DNA of 18,270 nucleotides from CAZQEZ01 sp964592475. Its GTDB lineage: Bacteria > Bacteroidota > Bacteroidia > Cytophagales > Cyclobacteriaceae. A program made the position numbers and the translations under genes. A model generated the notes under the pieces. The model was given only the letters and a program-made list of their open reading frames with translations. It ran no database searches and was not told where the DNA came from. The DNA lies in contig CAZQEZ010000089.1 in assembly GCA_964592475.1 (NCBI GenBank), positions 1 to 18,270 on the forward strand, in the 5' to 3' direction. Below, in pieces: positions 7,937-15,177 of the stretch (positions are counted from its first letter, which is position 1; the number at the start of each line of letters is the position of its first letter).

Positions 7937-8198
7937 ATGAAACATAAACCTATTATACTTCTGTTTTTACTTTCATTGCCGGCTATATTATCGTTTGCGC
8001 AAACTAGTGATAGAATACTGGTTTTTGTGAAAACGGAAGGCTACCACCACAAATCAATAGCAGCTGGAAAATTGGCCTGTGGGTGCCTATTTCGATTCCC
8101 ATCCTAAACAGCAGGAAGCGGAAATCATAGTAACCAATCAAAACCACCCGGCTACAGCTATGCTACCCTCCGAATGGCAAGAATTAGATGAATCTTGA
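7937..8198 (+). pseudogene. Decayed ThuA-like (trehalose utilisation family) gene
   Basis: The reading frame from ATG at 7937 encodes a signal peptide (MKHKPIILLFLLSL to SFAQ) and then DRILVFVKTEGYHHKSIAAG, which matches the start of ThuA-like glutamine-amidotransferase-fold domains (typically RVLVFSKT-GFRHxSI). It hits TAA at 8105. A second frame from about 8082 reads FDSHPKQQEAEIIVTNQNHP and TAMLPSEWQELDE, matching an interior ThuA segment (HP, then NHPST-LP and W-DEWYNF), before stopping at TGA 8196. Part of the domain between the two blocks and everything after the DE pair are missing. The intact gene would be over 200 codons, so this is an inactivated remnant with an internal deletion, a frameshift and C-terminal loss. 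Its position behind the DUF1080 gene fits the usual partners of ThuA-like proteins. Confidence 0.8.
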
Positions 8199-8218
8199 TT
8201 AATCACCCATCAAAGCAT

Positions 8219-8260
8219 AAAAAAACTTCTGACCTAGCCAGCAAGCCGGCAGGCCAGAAG
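8219..8260 (-). terminator. Rho-independent terminator of the PAS gene
   Basis: Read on the minus strand, CTTCTGGCCT pairs with AGGTCAGAAG (10 bp, one G-U), with an inner GCCGG/CTGGC stem (5 bp, one G-U) and a CTTG loop; one T is bulged. Seven T follow (complement of 8219-8225). It lies about 35 bases after the PAS gene stop. Confidence 0.85.
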
Positions 8261-8276
8261 CCCAAAAAGGTGATTT

Positions 8277-8301
8277 TGCGGTAGGTGCGAAACTTACCGC
8301 A
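8277..8301 (-). repeat. Inverted repeat spanning the PAS gene stop codon
   Basis: TGCGGTAGGT (8277-8286) pairs with ACTTACCGCA (8292-8301) with one G-U pair and a GCGAA loop. The stem includes the TAA stop codon (8294-8296) of the PAS gene and lies 16 bases from the terminator hairpin. It could add transcript stability; its role is unknown. Confidence 0.55.
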
Positions 8302-8761
8302 CAACTCCTGTTTTTTTACTTAGTAAATTGTTTTTTTCAAAATTTTCTTTCAATTTATTTGCAAGCTCTTCTTCAACAGGCTGTACAAAGGTGATTTTGT
8401 GTGGGGCATTATTTATTTTATTATTATATCCTGCATCAGCCCATATCTTAAACACTTCCCCATTTCTATTCATTACTTCCCAACCACGTAAAATTTCATT
8501 TTTATTTTTCAAAAACGAGGAATGCGTGTTTTTTAATTGTGTATGTTTTTGTTCCGGCACTACTATTAAAAAACTTTTTCCTATCAGCTCTCTTTCGTGA
8601 AATCCATATAATAAACAATAGTTTTCATTTACTGCGAAGTAATTACCTTCAGCATTTGTAATGCAAATAGCTAAACTAGAATTATTAATAATTGCCTGAT
8701 AGTCTCCCGGATTTTCATCCAATTGCATTTTCAACTTTTTGGTTTCTATAATATTAATCAT
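8294..8761 (-). CDS. Single PAS-domain protein, 155 aa
   Basis: A cytoplasmic protein made of little more than one PAS domain. The domain begins about residue 20 (DYQAIINNSSLAICITNAEG) and contains the typical sequence AVNENYCLLYGFHERELIGKS (about 43-63), the IVVPEQKH step, and the later WEVMNRNGEVFKIWADAGY strands (about 94-112), ending about residue 130. No histidine kinase, GGDEF or DNA-binding domain is attached. The last 25 residues are a charged helix (EEELANKLKENFEKNN). Such stand-alone PAS proteins may sense a ligand or redox state and act by protein contact, but no partner is encoded next to it. The start at 8761 is the longest option; Met12 (MQLDENPGDY) is a plausible alternative. 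It is monocistronic with a strong terminator. Confidence 0.82.
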   Translation of the reverse strand: MINIIETKKLKMQLDENPGDYQAIINNSSLAICITNAEGNYFAVNENYCLLYGFHERELIGKSFLIVVPEQKHTQLKNTHSSFLKNKNEILRGWEVMNRNGEVFKIWADAGYNNKINNAPHKITFVQPVEEELANKLKENFEKNNLLSKKTGVVR

Positions 8762-9028
8762 TATTGTGATATTTAAATAAATAATTGCATTAATTCTTGA
8801 TATATTAATAACCTGTTTAAAAATTATAAGTTGACTGTAAAGCTTTCATTACGTTAACTTATACCACTCGTGTATTAAAAGTTAATCATTTATGGCTACT
8901 CATTTGTGAGTAACTATTTAATGATAAGGAAAATGGCAAAATTAACTTACATATTCCCGATTGTATTTTAATGTAATGGTAAGTAATAAACAATAGCTAT
9001 TTATCATTAAAGATGCTATAAACATCCA
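8762..9028. other. AT-rich intergenic region with a short inverted repeat
   Basis: No ORF is evident here. It is upstream of the PAS gene and downstream of the phosphatidyltransferase-like gene, both on the minus strand. TACTCA (8897-8902) and TGAGTA (8907-8912) form a 6-bp stem around TTTG with no T-run, so it is more likely an operator-like site or chance than a terminator. No clear terminator for the phosphatidyltransferase gene was found. Confidence 0.4.
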
Positions 9029-9607
9029 TTATGACCCATTTCTTTCCTCATTCCAAATAAAAAGTATCCCTTTCATATTGGTGTCCCACTTTTTCAAATG
9101 GATTGCAATTAAAATTTCATCTATAGATTCAAATACCCCAGCTATAAATGCAGCATAAAATAAAAAGTCGTTAGGGAAGAAAAAGAAAGTCCAGGCCAGG
9201 AAAACAAATTGGATAAATGCCGCAAATTTGGCCGAATAGGTGTGAAAGCTGGAGGGCCGCTTAAATTTAATCATGCAAATAGCGAATTGGAGGGAGTAAA
9301 GCACTGATAATACCACTAACCAAGGCCACTTATTGATGAAATAATCAGGTTCAAAAATATAAAATGCAAACACTCCAGCAAAAAAATAGAGCACGTCACC
9401 AGTAGAATCCAGCTTAGATCTCCGAGAAGTTTCCATGTTGAAAAAATGGGCAAAAAACCCATCCAGTACATCAGTAGAAAATAAGATTAAATACAACCAG
9501 GCAAACAACGTTCTATCCCCATAAAAAACAAGCCCCATTATGATAGGAAAAGTAATTAATCTTGACAAAGCGAACCATTCTGCCAGATTAAGATTTTTTA
9601 GGTTCAT
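9029..9607 (-). CDS. CDP-alcohol phosphatidyltransferase family membrane protein
   Basis: An integral membrane protein (192 aa, about five to six hydrophobic segments) of the family that transfers a phospho-alcohol from a CDP-linked donor, as in phospholipid head-group synthesis. The family motif D-x2-D-G-x2-A-R-x8-G-x3-D-x3-D aligns at Asp46, Asp49, Gly50, Ala53, then His54 instead of Arg, Arg63 instead of Gly, Asp67 and Asp71. All four aspartates that bind the two metal ions are kept, with exact spacing. The two substitutions make activity or donor type uncertain. The N-terminus NLAEWFALSRLITFP resembles the usual amphipathic entry helix. It starts 64 bases downstream of the pyruvyl-transferase-like gene on the same strand and may be cotranscribed with it. 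The acceptor is unknown. Confidence 0.78.
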   Translation of the reverse strand: MNLKNLNLAEWFALSRLITFPIIMGLVFYGDRTLFAWLYLILFSTDVLDGFFAHFFNMETSRRSKLDSTGDVLYFFAGVFAFYIFEPDYFINKWPWLVVLSVLYSLQFAICMIKFKRPSSFHTYSAKFAAFIQFVFLAWTFFFFPNDFLFYAAFIAGVFESIDEILIAIHLKKWDTNMKGILFIWNEERNGS

Positions 9608-9635
9608 AAATATCTACCGATCATCTATATTATTA

Positions 9636-9673
9636 AGTGAATAAAGATAAAAATGTTGCGTTTATTATTCACT
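9636..9673 (-). repeat. Inverted repeat between two minus-strand genes
   Basis: AGTGAATAA (9636-9644) and TTATTCACT (9665-9673) are perfect 9-base inverted arms separated by 20 AT-rich bases. The right arm overlaps the stop codon of the pyruvyl-transferase-like gene. It could be a weak attenuator or an operator for the downstream membrane-protein gene; there is no T-run, so terminator function is doubtful. Confidence 0.4.
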
Positions 9674-10943
9674 AACTCAACCAGCGATTTTCAATTTGGT
9701 CGAAATGATTTTCATATTGAAACTTGGTAATATCCATTGCCGCAGCCAAGTAGTTTGCCGCCCATTCAGGTTTTTCTACTACTTTCATCAATTGGTGGGT
9801 TATCTCCTTACCAGTTACTTCTTCTATTTCAAACACCCAATCCTTTAAACCAATATCATACCACATCTGGCCTTTAATTGTATCTTCCGGTTGCCTTAGA
9901 TAAAAGCCAGGCGTTTGATTTACCGCGGCAATAATTGGAGAATGACACTCGAAACTCAATACCGCCTTCGCTTGCCTATAAAGACTCCCGGCTTCATCAG
10001 GAAGCCAATAAACATCTTTTTTCACCACTTTATTTTTTACATCTACCGGCAAGGGATCGATTAAAAGCTCATCCATTATATCCAATTGATAAGTCATTTC
10101 AGGGCATACTACTACCTTATTTCCGGTTAGACGTATATATTCGATCATGGCCTCACGCAACTTGGCATGATCTTCTTCTTTCTTGGCAGCATTTAATTGG
10201 TCCACTTCATTTATTTTTTCTTCTGACCAGTTAAAATGCGGATATATTTTATAATAAGGAGTTTTGCGCAAACGAGGAATAGCACAAATAAAATTACCTG
10301 GTTCCAGCTCGTTATTTTGCATAAAGGAAAAAGCTTTGGGGTTATCTTGCAAATTCATAGCAAAAGTAGCATCGGGAGCAAAGCCCACTATAGGATTGGT
10401 TATTCCATTATTATCTTGTAAATTTTTTAAAGAATTTGTTTCACGGGTAAATATAAAATCTGCTCCCTGAAAAATCTTTTTCAAATAATCACTCACATGC
10501 GATACTGTAATTCCTAATACACCATACGGTTTTTTAATGTTTCCTTGCCAGTAAGCTACCTTTTCATGTCCTACCAGCATAGGACCCGACCCGTGCAAAA
10601 GGAAGTCAGCCTTTTGCAAAGCTTGCTTTACAGGGTCAGATTCAACTTTTCCATCTTTTATTTCACCATTTACAATGGTAAGTTGAGGAAAGTTTTTCTT
10701 AAGCATTTTCTCTTCAGACTCATTCTCATGATTAGGCCATAAGATAATATTTATTTGGTAGGGCAGATAAATTTGCAATAAGCGAAGTAGACCGGGAGTA
10801 TGAGCGATGTCTCCAATATTGGCATATTGCCATCCCGATACCAGTAAGATAGTTTTTTTTTGATTACCAGCAATGGCATTTAAAGATGTGACCAATGCCC
10901 CGGCCGCCAGGGCTGTTGATTTAATGAAGTTACGTCTTTCCAT
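9672..10943 (-). CDS. Tat-signal polysaccharide pyruvyl transferase family protein
   Basis: A protein of the polysaccharide pyruvyl transferase family (PF04230; relatives of CsaB and exopolysaccharide ketal-pyruvate transferases). I take ATG at 10943 (423 aa). The in-frame ATG at 11030 would put the start inside the previous gene's terminator and hide the signal. MERRNFIKSTALAAGA is a twin-arginine signal, with a likely cleavage after AIAG (residue 26). Family landmarks in order: ANIGDIAHTPGLLRLL (41-56, the N-GD motif), FLLHGSGPMLV (114-124), FTRETNSLKNL (165-175, usually R-x-x-S-x-x-x-L) and VGFAPDATFAM (186-196). No sugar-polymer gene cluster surrounds it. Known members use phosphoenolpyruvate in the cytoplasm, so an exported form is odd. 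The reaction should not be assumed. Confidence 0.82.
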   Translation of the reverse strand: MERRNFIKSTALAAGALVTSLNAIAGNQKKTILLVSGWQYANIGDIAHTPGLLRLLQIYLPYQINIILWPNHENESEEKMLKKNFPQLTIVNGEIKDGKVESDPVKQALQKADFLLHGSGPMLVGHEKVAYWQGNIKKPYGVLGITVSHVSDYLKKIFQGADFIFTRETNSLKNLQDNNGITNPIVGFAPDATFAMNLQDNPKAFSFMQNNELEPGNFICAIPRLRKTPYYKIYPHFNWSEEKINEVDQLNAAKKEEDHAKLREAMIEYIRLTGNKVVVCPEMTYQLDIMDELLIDPLPVDVKNKVVKKDVYWLPDEAGSLYRQAKAVLSFECHSPIIAAVNQTPGFYLRQPEDTIKGQMWYDIGLKDWVFEIEEVTGKEITHQLMKVVEKPEWAANYLAAAMDITKFQYENHFDQIENRWLS

Positions 10944-10988
10944 GGTTATCTTATTTTCTATTTTCCAAAAATAGCAAATTAAGATCGA

Positions 10989-11026
10989 CAAAAAAAGAAA
11001 GCAGGTGATCATCAACCACCTGCTTT
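10989..11026 (-). terminator. Rho-independent terminator of the substrate-binding protein gene
   Basis: AAAGCAGGTG (10998-11007) pairs with CACCTGCTTT (11017-11026), a perfect 10-bp stem with a 9-base loop. On the minus strand a C and then seven T (complement of 10990-10996) follow. It separates the binding-protein gene from the pyruvyl-transferase-like gene downstream. Confidence 0.9.
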
Positions 11027-11079
11027 TCATAATAGTTTTAATTATGGCAAAAAATAATTTTTTCTGTATATCAGTCCTA

Positions 11080-12768
11080 CTAGAAACTAGAGGCTGTTTG
11101 TACTACTTCACTTTTCATAAAATCTACTTTCTCCAGCTTAAGTACGTTCATAGGGTTTGGCTCCAGGCCCACCACATTATTTTGAGAAATACGTAGCGCT
11201 TCATCATAGAACAATACAATTACCGGAGCTTCCTCTACTATAATTCTATCCATCTCCACGTAATAGTCCAGTCTTTTGAAACCATCAGTTTCTGCCTGGG
11301 CCTTTTCGTAAAATTTATCAAAATCCTGATTTATAAATTGGGTCTTGTTTGGTCCGGCTGGAGAAAGGTTTTGACTATAAAACATAGCCAGGTAATTCTC
11401 GCCATCAGGATAATCGCCTAACCAAGAACCTCTGAAAAATGGCACCCTGTTATTATCAATTAACTCCTGATGCGTAGCCACCGGATTTATTTCTATATCA
11501 ATTTTCACCCCAATTGTCTCCCATTGCTTTTGCAAATATTCTACATAAGGCTTCGAGTGAATAGTAGTATTTAATTTGATTTCAGGCAATCCTTTTCCTT
11601 CAGGATATCCGGCTTCTTTCAAAAGAGCTTCTGCCTTCTTAGGCTGATAGGTATAGCCTTGCACTTTGTTTTCATCGTAGCCATTTACCGCTGGTGGTAT
11701 TATACCATGTATGCCTGGTTTACCCAAATTATTAAGTAAGTAGCTCAACATTTCTTCCCGATTAATAGAATAGTTGAGGGCTTGTCGGAATTTTTTATTT
11801 AATAGCGGGTGATTTTTATCATCATAAAATTCAGGATCCATGCAAATACCAATATATTCAGTATTCATATAAGGCACTTTTTCTACTACAAAAGAGCCCG
11901 AAAATTCTTCTCTGATTGAGCCGTCTTTATTTAAAATAAGATCAATAGAATTGGCCTGGCCCGAATAAGATATAAAATCAAGTTTCTTTTGCTGAAAAGT
12001 AAGTAACTCCTGGGTTTTATCACTAATGAAAGATACTTGGATAGCATCGATATAAGGAAGTTTTTTACCAGCTTCGTCACTTTTCCAGTAGTTATTATTT
12101 TTAAGTAGTACCAGATTGTTACCTTCGTCCCACGATTTGAAAATAAATGGACCAGTGCCTACCGGGTGCACTCTAAAATCTTTTCCATATTTTTCAATAG
12201 CTTCTTGCGGAACCACGTAGGCGTAGGGCATGGTAAGTACTTCTAAAAAAGCTCCAAAGGGTTTTTCTAAATCGATTTGTAAAGTATAATCATCAATTGC
12301 TTTTATCCAATCTTCTGCTATTTCGCCATTTTCATCTTTTTTTGCTTTATCGCTAAAAATCCAAACACCGGTACTGGCCGTATTCGGATCTAATATTCTT
12401 TTAAAGCTGTAAACAAAATCATGTGCTGTTACCTCTCGGCCTTTCCCTGTCTCGAAAACTTCACTATCGTGAAAGTGAATACCGGGCATTAATTTAAATA
12501 CATATCGTGTACCATTTTCACTGATATCCCAAGATTCTACCATACTTTTTACCGGATAGAGCTCATCACTTAGCTCAAATAACCCGTTGTAAATCTGAGA
12601 AGTAGCCCACAGGTTAGCCTGATTACGGGCAAATGCCGGATCTAGTGAACTCAAACCATCGGCCTGGTTGTAGCGAAATACTTTTTTCCCATCTGACTGT
12701 TGCTGGTTGTTATTGCAACCGAATAGCGCCATAATGGCCACAGAAAGCAATAATAAGTGTCTTACCAT
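11080..12768 (-). CDS. Peptide-type ABC transporter substrate-binding lipoprotein (SBP_bac_5)
   Basis: A 562-aa extracytoplasmic solute-binding protein of family 5 (PF00496; oligopeptide, dipeptide or nickel binders such as OppA and DppA). Residues 1-18 form a lipoprotein signal with lipobox LFGC (Cys18). Family features: LSSLDPAFARN near residue 40, IYNGLFE (about 59-65), LMPGIHFHDSEVF, VTAHDFVYSFKRILDP (about 113-128), VGTGPFIFKSWDEG (about 200-215), NYWKS, FRQALNYSINREEML, NGYDEN and YQPKKAEALLKEAGYPEGKGLP. No permease or ATPase gene lies next to it, so it is an orphan component and must work with a transporter encoded elsewhere. It is monocistronic with a strong terminator. A typical oligopeptide binder is 530-570 aa, so it looks complete. 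Confidence 0.93.
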   Translation of the reverse strand: MVRHLLLLSVAIMALFGCNNNQQQSDGKKVFRYNQADGLSSLDPAFARNQANLWATSQIYNGLFELSDELYPVKSMVESWDISENGTRYVFKLMPGIHFHDSEVFETGKGREVTAHDFVYSFKRILDPNTASTGVWIFSDKAKKDENGEIAEDWIKAIDDYTLQIDLEKPFGAFLEVLTMPYAYVVPQEAIEKYGKDFRVHPVGTGPFIFKSWDEGNNLVLLKNNNYWKSDEAGKKLPYIDAIQVSFISDKTQELLTFQQKKLDFISYSGQANSIDLILNKDGSIREEFSGSFVVEKVPYMNTEYIGICMDPEFYDDKNHPLLNKKFRQALNYSINREEMLSYLLNNLGKPGIHGIIPPAVNGYDENKVQGYTYQPKKAEALLKEAGYPEGKGLPEIKLNTTIHSKPYVEYLQKQWETIGVKIDIEINPVATHQELIDNNRVPFFRGSWLGDYPDGENYLAMFYSQNLSPAGPNKTQFINQDFDKFYEKAQAETDGFKRLDYYVEMDRIIVEEAPVIVLFYDEALRISQNNVVGLEPNPMNVLKLEKVDFMKSEVVQTASSF

Positions 12769-12859
12769 AATTTTTTTAGATTTTTTGAATTAACTTTTAT
12801 CTTTATACACCAATTTTTATCCAAGTTTCATATAAAAATTAAATAATTCAAGCTATTTT

Positions 12860-13468
12860 AGGGAAATATCTTACCCGGGTCATTCTTGTTATAAAATTGT
12901 AATAAATGACAAACATTTTATCCTCTATCCGTTCATATCGCCCAACGAGTTAGCACTTCTATTAAGGTAGATGAATTGAAAGTAGATTATATATTTTTAT
13001 CTCATGCTCATGCTGATCACATCTACAGTGAAGAAAAAACATATGGCAACAATCAAGCTTTTGGTGTCTAATCAGGAAATTGTAAACTGGTACTAAAATC
13101 AGAAAAACCATGAAGGTTGCATACGTTGAATCATGATGATGATAAGTGGCAATCTGCACCTTTTTTCATCCTGCTAGAAAGTAAAAAAAAATTATTGCGC
13201 CGTAGACCCGCTCTAACCCACGATATGCAACTAATTAAAGAAGATTTTTCAATAGATTTTGCTTTTAGGCTAATAGGTAATAATTTTACAATGGAATATT
13301 GGTGATGCAATTAAAAGCTACCGACTTTGTGGGTACCTTCAAATCATTGCCATACACATTAATACATTTCCTTACATAAAGGTTGACCATAAAAAAGCAA
13401 AAAGAGTGGCCTTTGAAAGTAAAAAAGAATTATTATTGTTGAACATTGGCGAAAAAATAAATCTTTAA
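12860..13468 (+). pseudogene. Decayed UPF0173-type metal-dependent hydrolase (metallo-beta-lactamase fold)
   Basis: Pieces of one protein follow each other in the correct order but in changing frames. They are REISYPGHSCYKIVIN and FILYPFISPNELA (from 12860); IKVDELKVDYIFLSHAHADH (from 12961), which has the HxHxDH metal motif; ATIKLLVSNQEIVNWY (from about 13046); HTLNHDDDKW (from about 13120); ALTHDMQLIKEDFSIDFAF and LIGNNFTM; IGDAIK (13298); ATDFVGT (13317); and finally NTFPYIKVDHKKAKRV to LLLLNIGEKINL, with stop TAA at 13466-13468. The order matches the UPF0173 (YtkL-like) family, about 225 aa. At least six frame changes are needed; the HSSxLPDGxYGGNP segment is gone, and AGG stands where the start ATG would be. 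It ends 15 bases before parA, so it was probably the head gene of that cluster. Confidence 0.85.
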
Positions 13469-13483
13469 ACTAATCCTTAAAAA

Positions 13484-14254
13484 ATGGGTAAAATTATAGC
13501 AATTGCTAACCAAAAAGGTGGTGTTGGCAAAACCACATCAGGAATAAATTTAGCTGCCAGCTTGGCCGCACTCGACCAAAAAACCTTAATTGTAGATGCT
13601 GATCCGCAAGCAAACGCCACTTCCGGGGTGGGTTACAATCCAAAAGAAATCGAGACCAGTATTTATGAATGCATGGTAGACGGTGATAGTGTAGAGGAAA
13701 ATATTATGAAAACCAACATAGATTATCTCTATTTACTTCCCTCACATATAGACCTGGTAGGTGCCGAGGTAGAAATGGTGAACTTGGATAAACGTGAAGA
13801 AAAAATGCGCTTTGCATTAGAGACAATTCGCGATGATTACGACTTTATCATAATAGACTGCTCACCCTCTTTGGGATTAATTACGATTAATGCATTAACT
13901 GCGGCAGATTCAGTTTTGATACCGGTACAATGCGAATATTTTGCTTTGGAAGGTTTGGGGAAATTATTAAATACAATTAAAATTATTCAGTCTCGTTTGA
14001 ATACCAAGCTGGAAATTGAGGGTATATTGCTCACGATGTACGATGCCCGTTTACGATTATCTAATCAGGTAGTAGAAGAAGTTACTACTCACTTCAAGCA
14101 CCTGGTATTCGAAACATTAATACCCAGGAATATAAAATTGAGTGAGTCGCCAAGTTTTGGTATACCCGCCATTGCACATGACGCCGAAAGCAAAGGGGCC
14201 ATCAGTTATCTGAACCTGGCCAAAGAAGTATTGAAAAAAAATGGAAAAGCATAG
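13484..14254 (+). CDS. parA: Chromosome partitioning ATPase ParA (Soj)
   Basis: ParA is a dimerising, nucleoid-binding ATPase that works with ParB to separate newly replicated origins. The deviant Walker A motif KGGVGKTT is at 11-18 (signature Lys11), the A-prime motif DADPQANAT at 38-46 with catalytic-site Asp40, and Walker B IIIDCSPSLG at 122-131 (Asp125). The length of 256 aa is typical of chromosomal Soj-type ParA without an N-terminal helix-turn-helix. The ATG at 13484 sits just before the canonical start GKIIAIANQKGG. parB begins 11 bases after the stop. The A-rich leader has no Shine-Dalgarno sequence. The remnant hydrolase gene immediately upstream may still provide the promoter region. 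Confidence 0.97.
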   Translation: MGKIIAIANQKGGVGKTTSGINLAASLAALDQKTLIVDADPQANATSGVGYNPKEIETSIYECMVDGDSVEENIMKTNIDYLYLLPSHIDLVGAEVEMVNLDKREEKMRFALETIRDDYDFIIIDCSPSLGLITINALTAADSVLIPVQCEYFALEGLGKLLNTIKIIQSRLNTKLEIEGILLTMYDARLRLSNQVVEEVTTHFKHLVFETLIPRNIKLSESPSFGIPAIAHDAESKGAISYLNLAKEVLKKNGKA

Positions 14255-14265
14255 CGAAGTAGCGA

Positions 14266-15177
14266 ATGAGTAACAACAAACCAACTAAACGCAGAAATGC
14301 TCTGGGTCGCGGACTTGGCGCATTACTGGAAGATTCTAATGATGAAAATGCACGTTCATCAATGGAACCGGCAGTAAGTGCCATCAACGAAATTCCGATA
14401 AAAGAAATCGAAGCGAATCCCTTTCAGCCACGTAGTCATTTTGACAAAGAGTCACTGGAAGAATTGGCCGAATCGATTAAGGTGCAGGGTATAATCCAGC
14501 CAATTACAGTACGTAAATTGGAAAAAAACAAATACCAGTTAATTTCCGGTGAACGACGATTACAAGCATCTAAACTTGCAGGGCTGGAAGCTTTGCCTGC
14601 TTATGTAAGAGTAGCCAATGACCAGCAAATGCTGGAAATGGCGTTGATCGAAAATATCCAGCGTGAAAATTTAAATGCAATAGAAATTGCCCTCAGTTAT
14701 CAACGATTAATATCGGAGTGCGAACTCAAACAGGAACAACTAGGGGAGCGTGTTGGAAAAAACCGCACTACCGTTAATAATTATATTCGGTTGCTCAAAT
14801 TACCTCCCGATATTCAAATCGCCATCCGCGACCAGCGCCTGAGCATGGGACATGCACGAGCCATCATTAATATTGACAATATTGACACGCAGCTTAGCAT
14901 TTTTAAAAAAATAGTAGAAGATGACCTTTCGGTAAGAAAAGTAGAAGCGCTGGTACGCAACATGATGAGTGGTAAGCCTGAAGAAAAACAAGGGAAGGAC
15001 AATCAGCAGCAAACAGAAATAAATCCGGAAATAAAGTCTCTTCAGACCCGGTTGTCATCACATTTTGGCACCAAAGTTGAGATTAAATCGGACAATAAAG
15101 ATAAAGGAGAAATTAAAATTCCTTTCGTGTCAAAAGATGACTTGAACCGCATTTTAGAACTGCTGGACGGATTATGA
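14266..15177 (+). CDS. parB: Chromosome partitioning protein ParB (Spo0J)
   Basis: ParB is the CTP-dependent DNA clamp that loads at parS and stimulates ParA. The 303 aa include the N-terminal ParA-activating motif RRNALGRGLGALL (9-21), the CTPase-fold motifs NPFQPR (51-56), GIIQPI (75-80), GERR (95-98) and ENIQREN (129-135), a helix-turn-helix (about 154-178, with EQLGERVGKNRTTVNNYIRLL), and a C-terminal dimerisation region from about 255. No convincing parS site was found in this window, so the sites must lie elsewhere. Its stop overlaps the start of the next gene by ATGA (15174-15177), suggesting coupled translation. Confidence 0.97.
   Translation: MSNNKPTKRRNALGRGLGALLEDSNDENARSSMEPAVSAINEIPIKEIEANPFQPRSHFDKESLEELAESIKVQGIIQPITVRKLEKNKYQLISGERRLQASKLAGLEALPAYVRVANDQQMLEMALIENIQRENLNAIEIALSYQRLISECELKQEQLGERVGKNRTTVNNYIRLLKLPPDIQIAIRDQRLSMGHARAIINIDNIDTQLSIFKKIVEDDLSVRKVEALVRNMMSGKPEEKQGKDNQQQTEINPEIKSLQTRLSSHFGTKVEIKSDNKDKGEIKIPFVSKDDLNRILELLDGL

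Noticed and set aside
10437..10450. TGTTTCACGGGTAA, resembling half of a parS site
   Set aside because: The right half does not match the palindrome expected for ParB binding, and the site lies inside the pyruvyl-transferase-like coding sequence.
10944..11030. N-terminal extension of the pyruvyl-transferase-like ORF to ATG 11030
   Set aside because: It would translate the terminator of the upstream gene and place a membrane-like stretch before the Tat signal; the ATG at 10943 fits better.
13117..13305. 62-aa ORF starting TTG
   Set aside because: It is one in-frame block of the broken UPF0173-type gene, not an independent gene.
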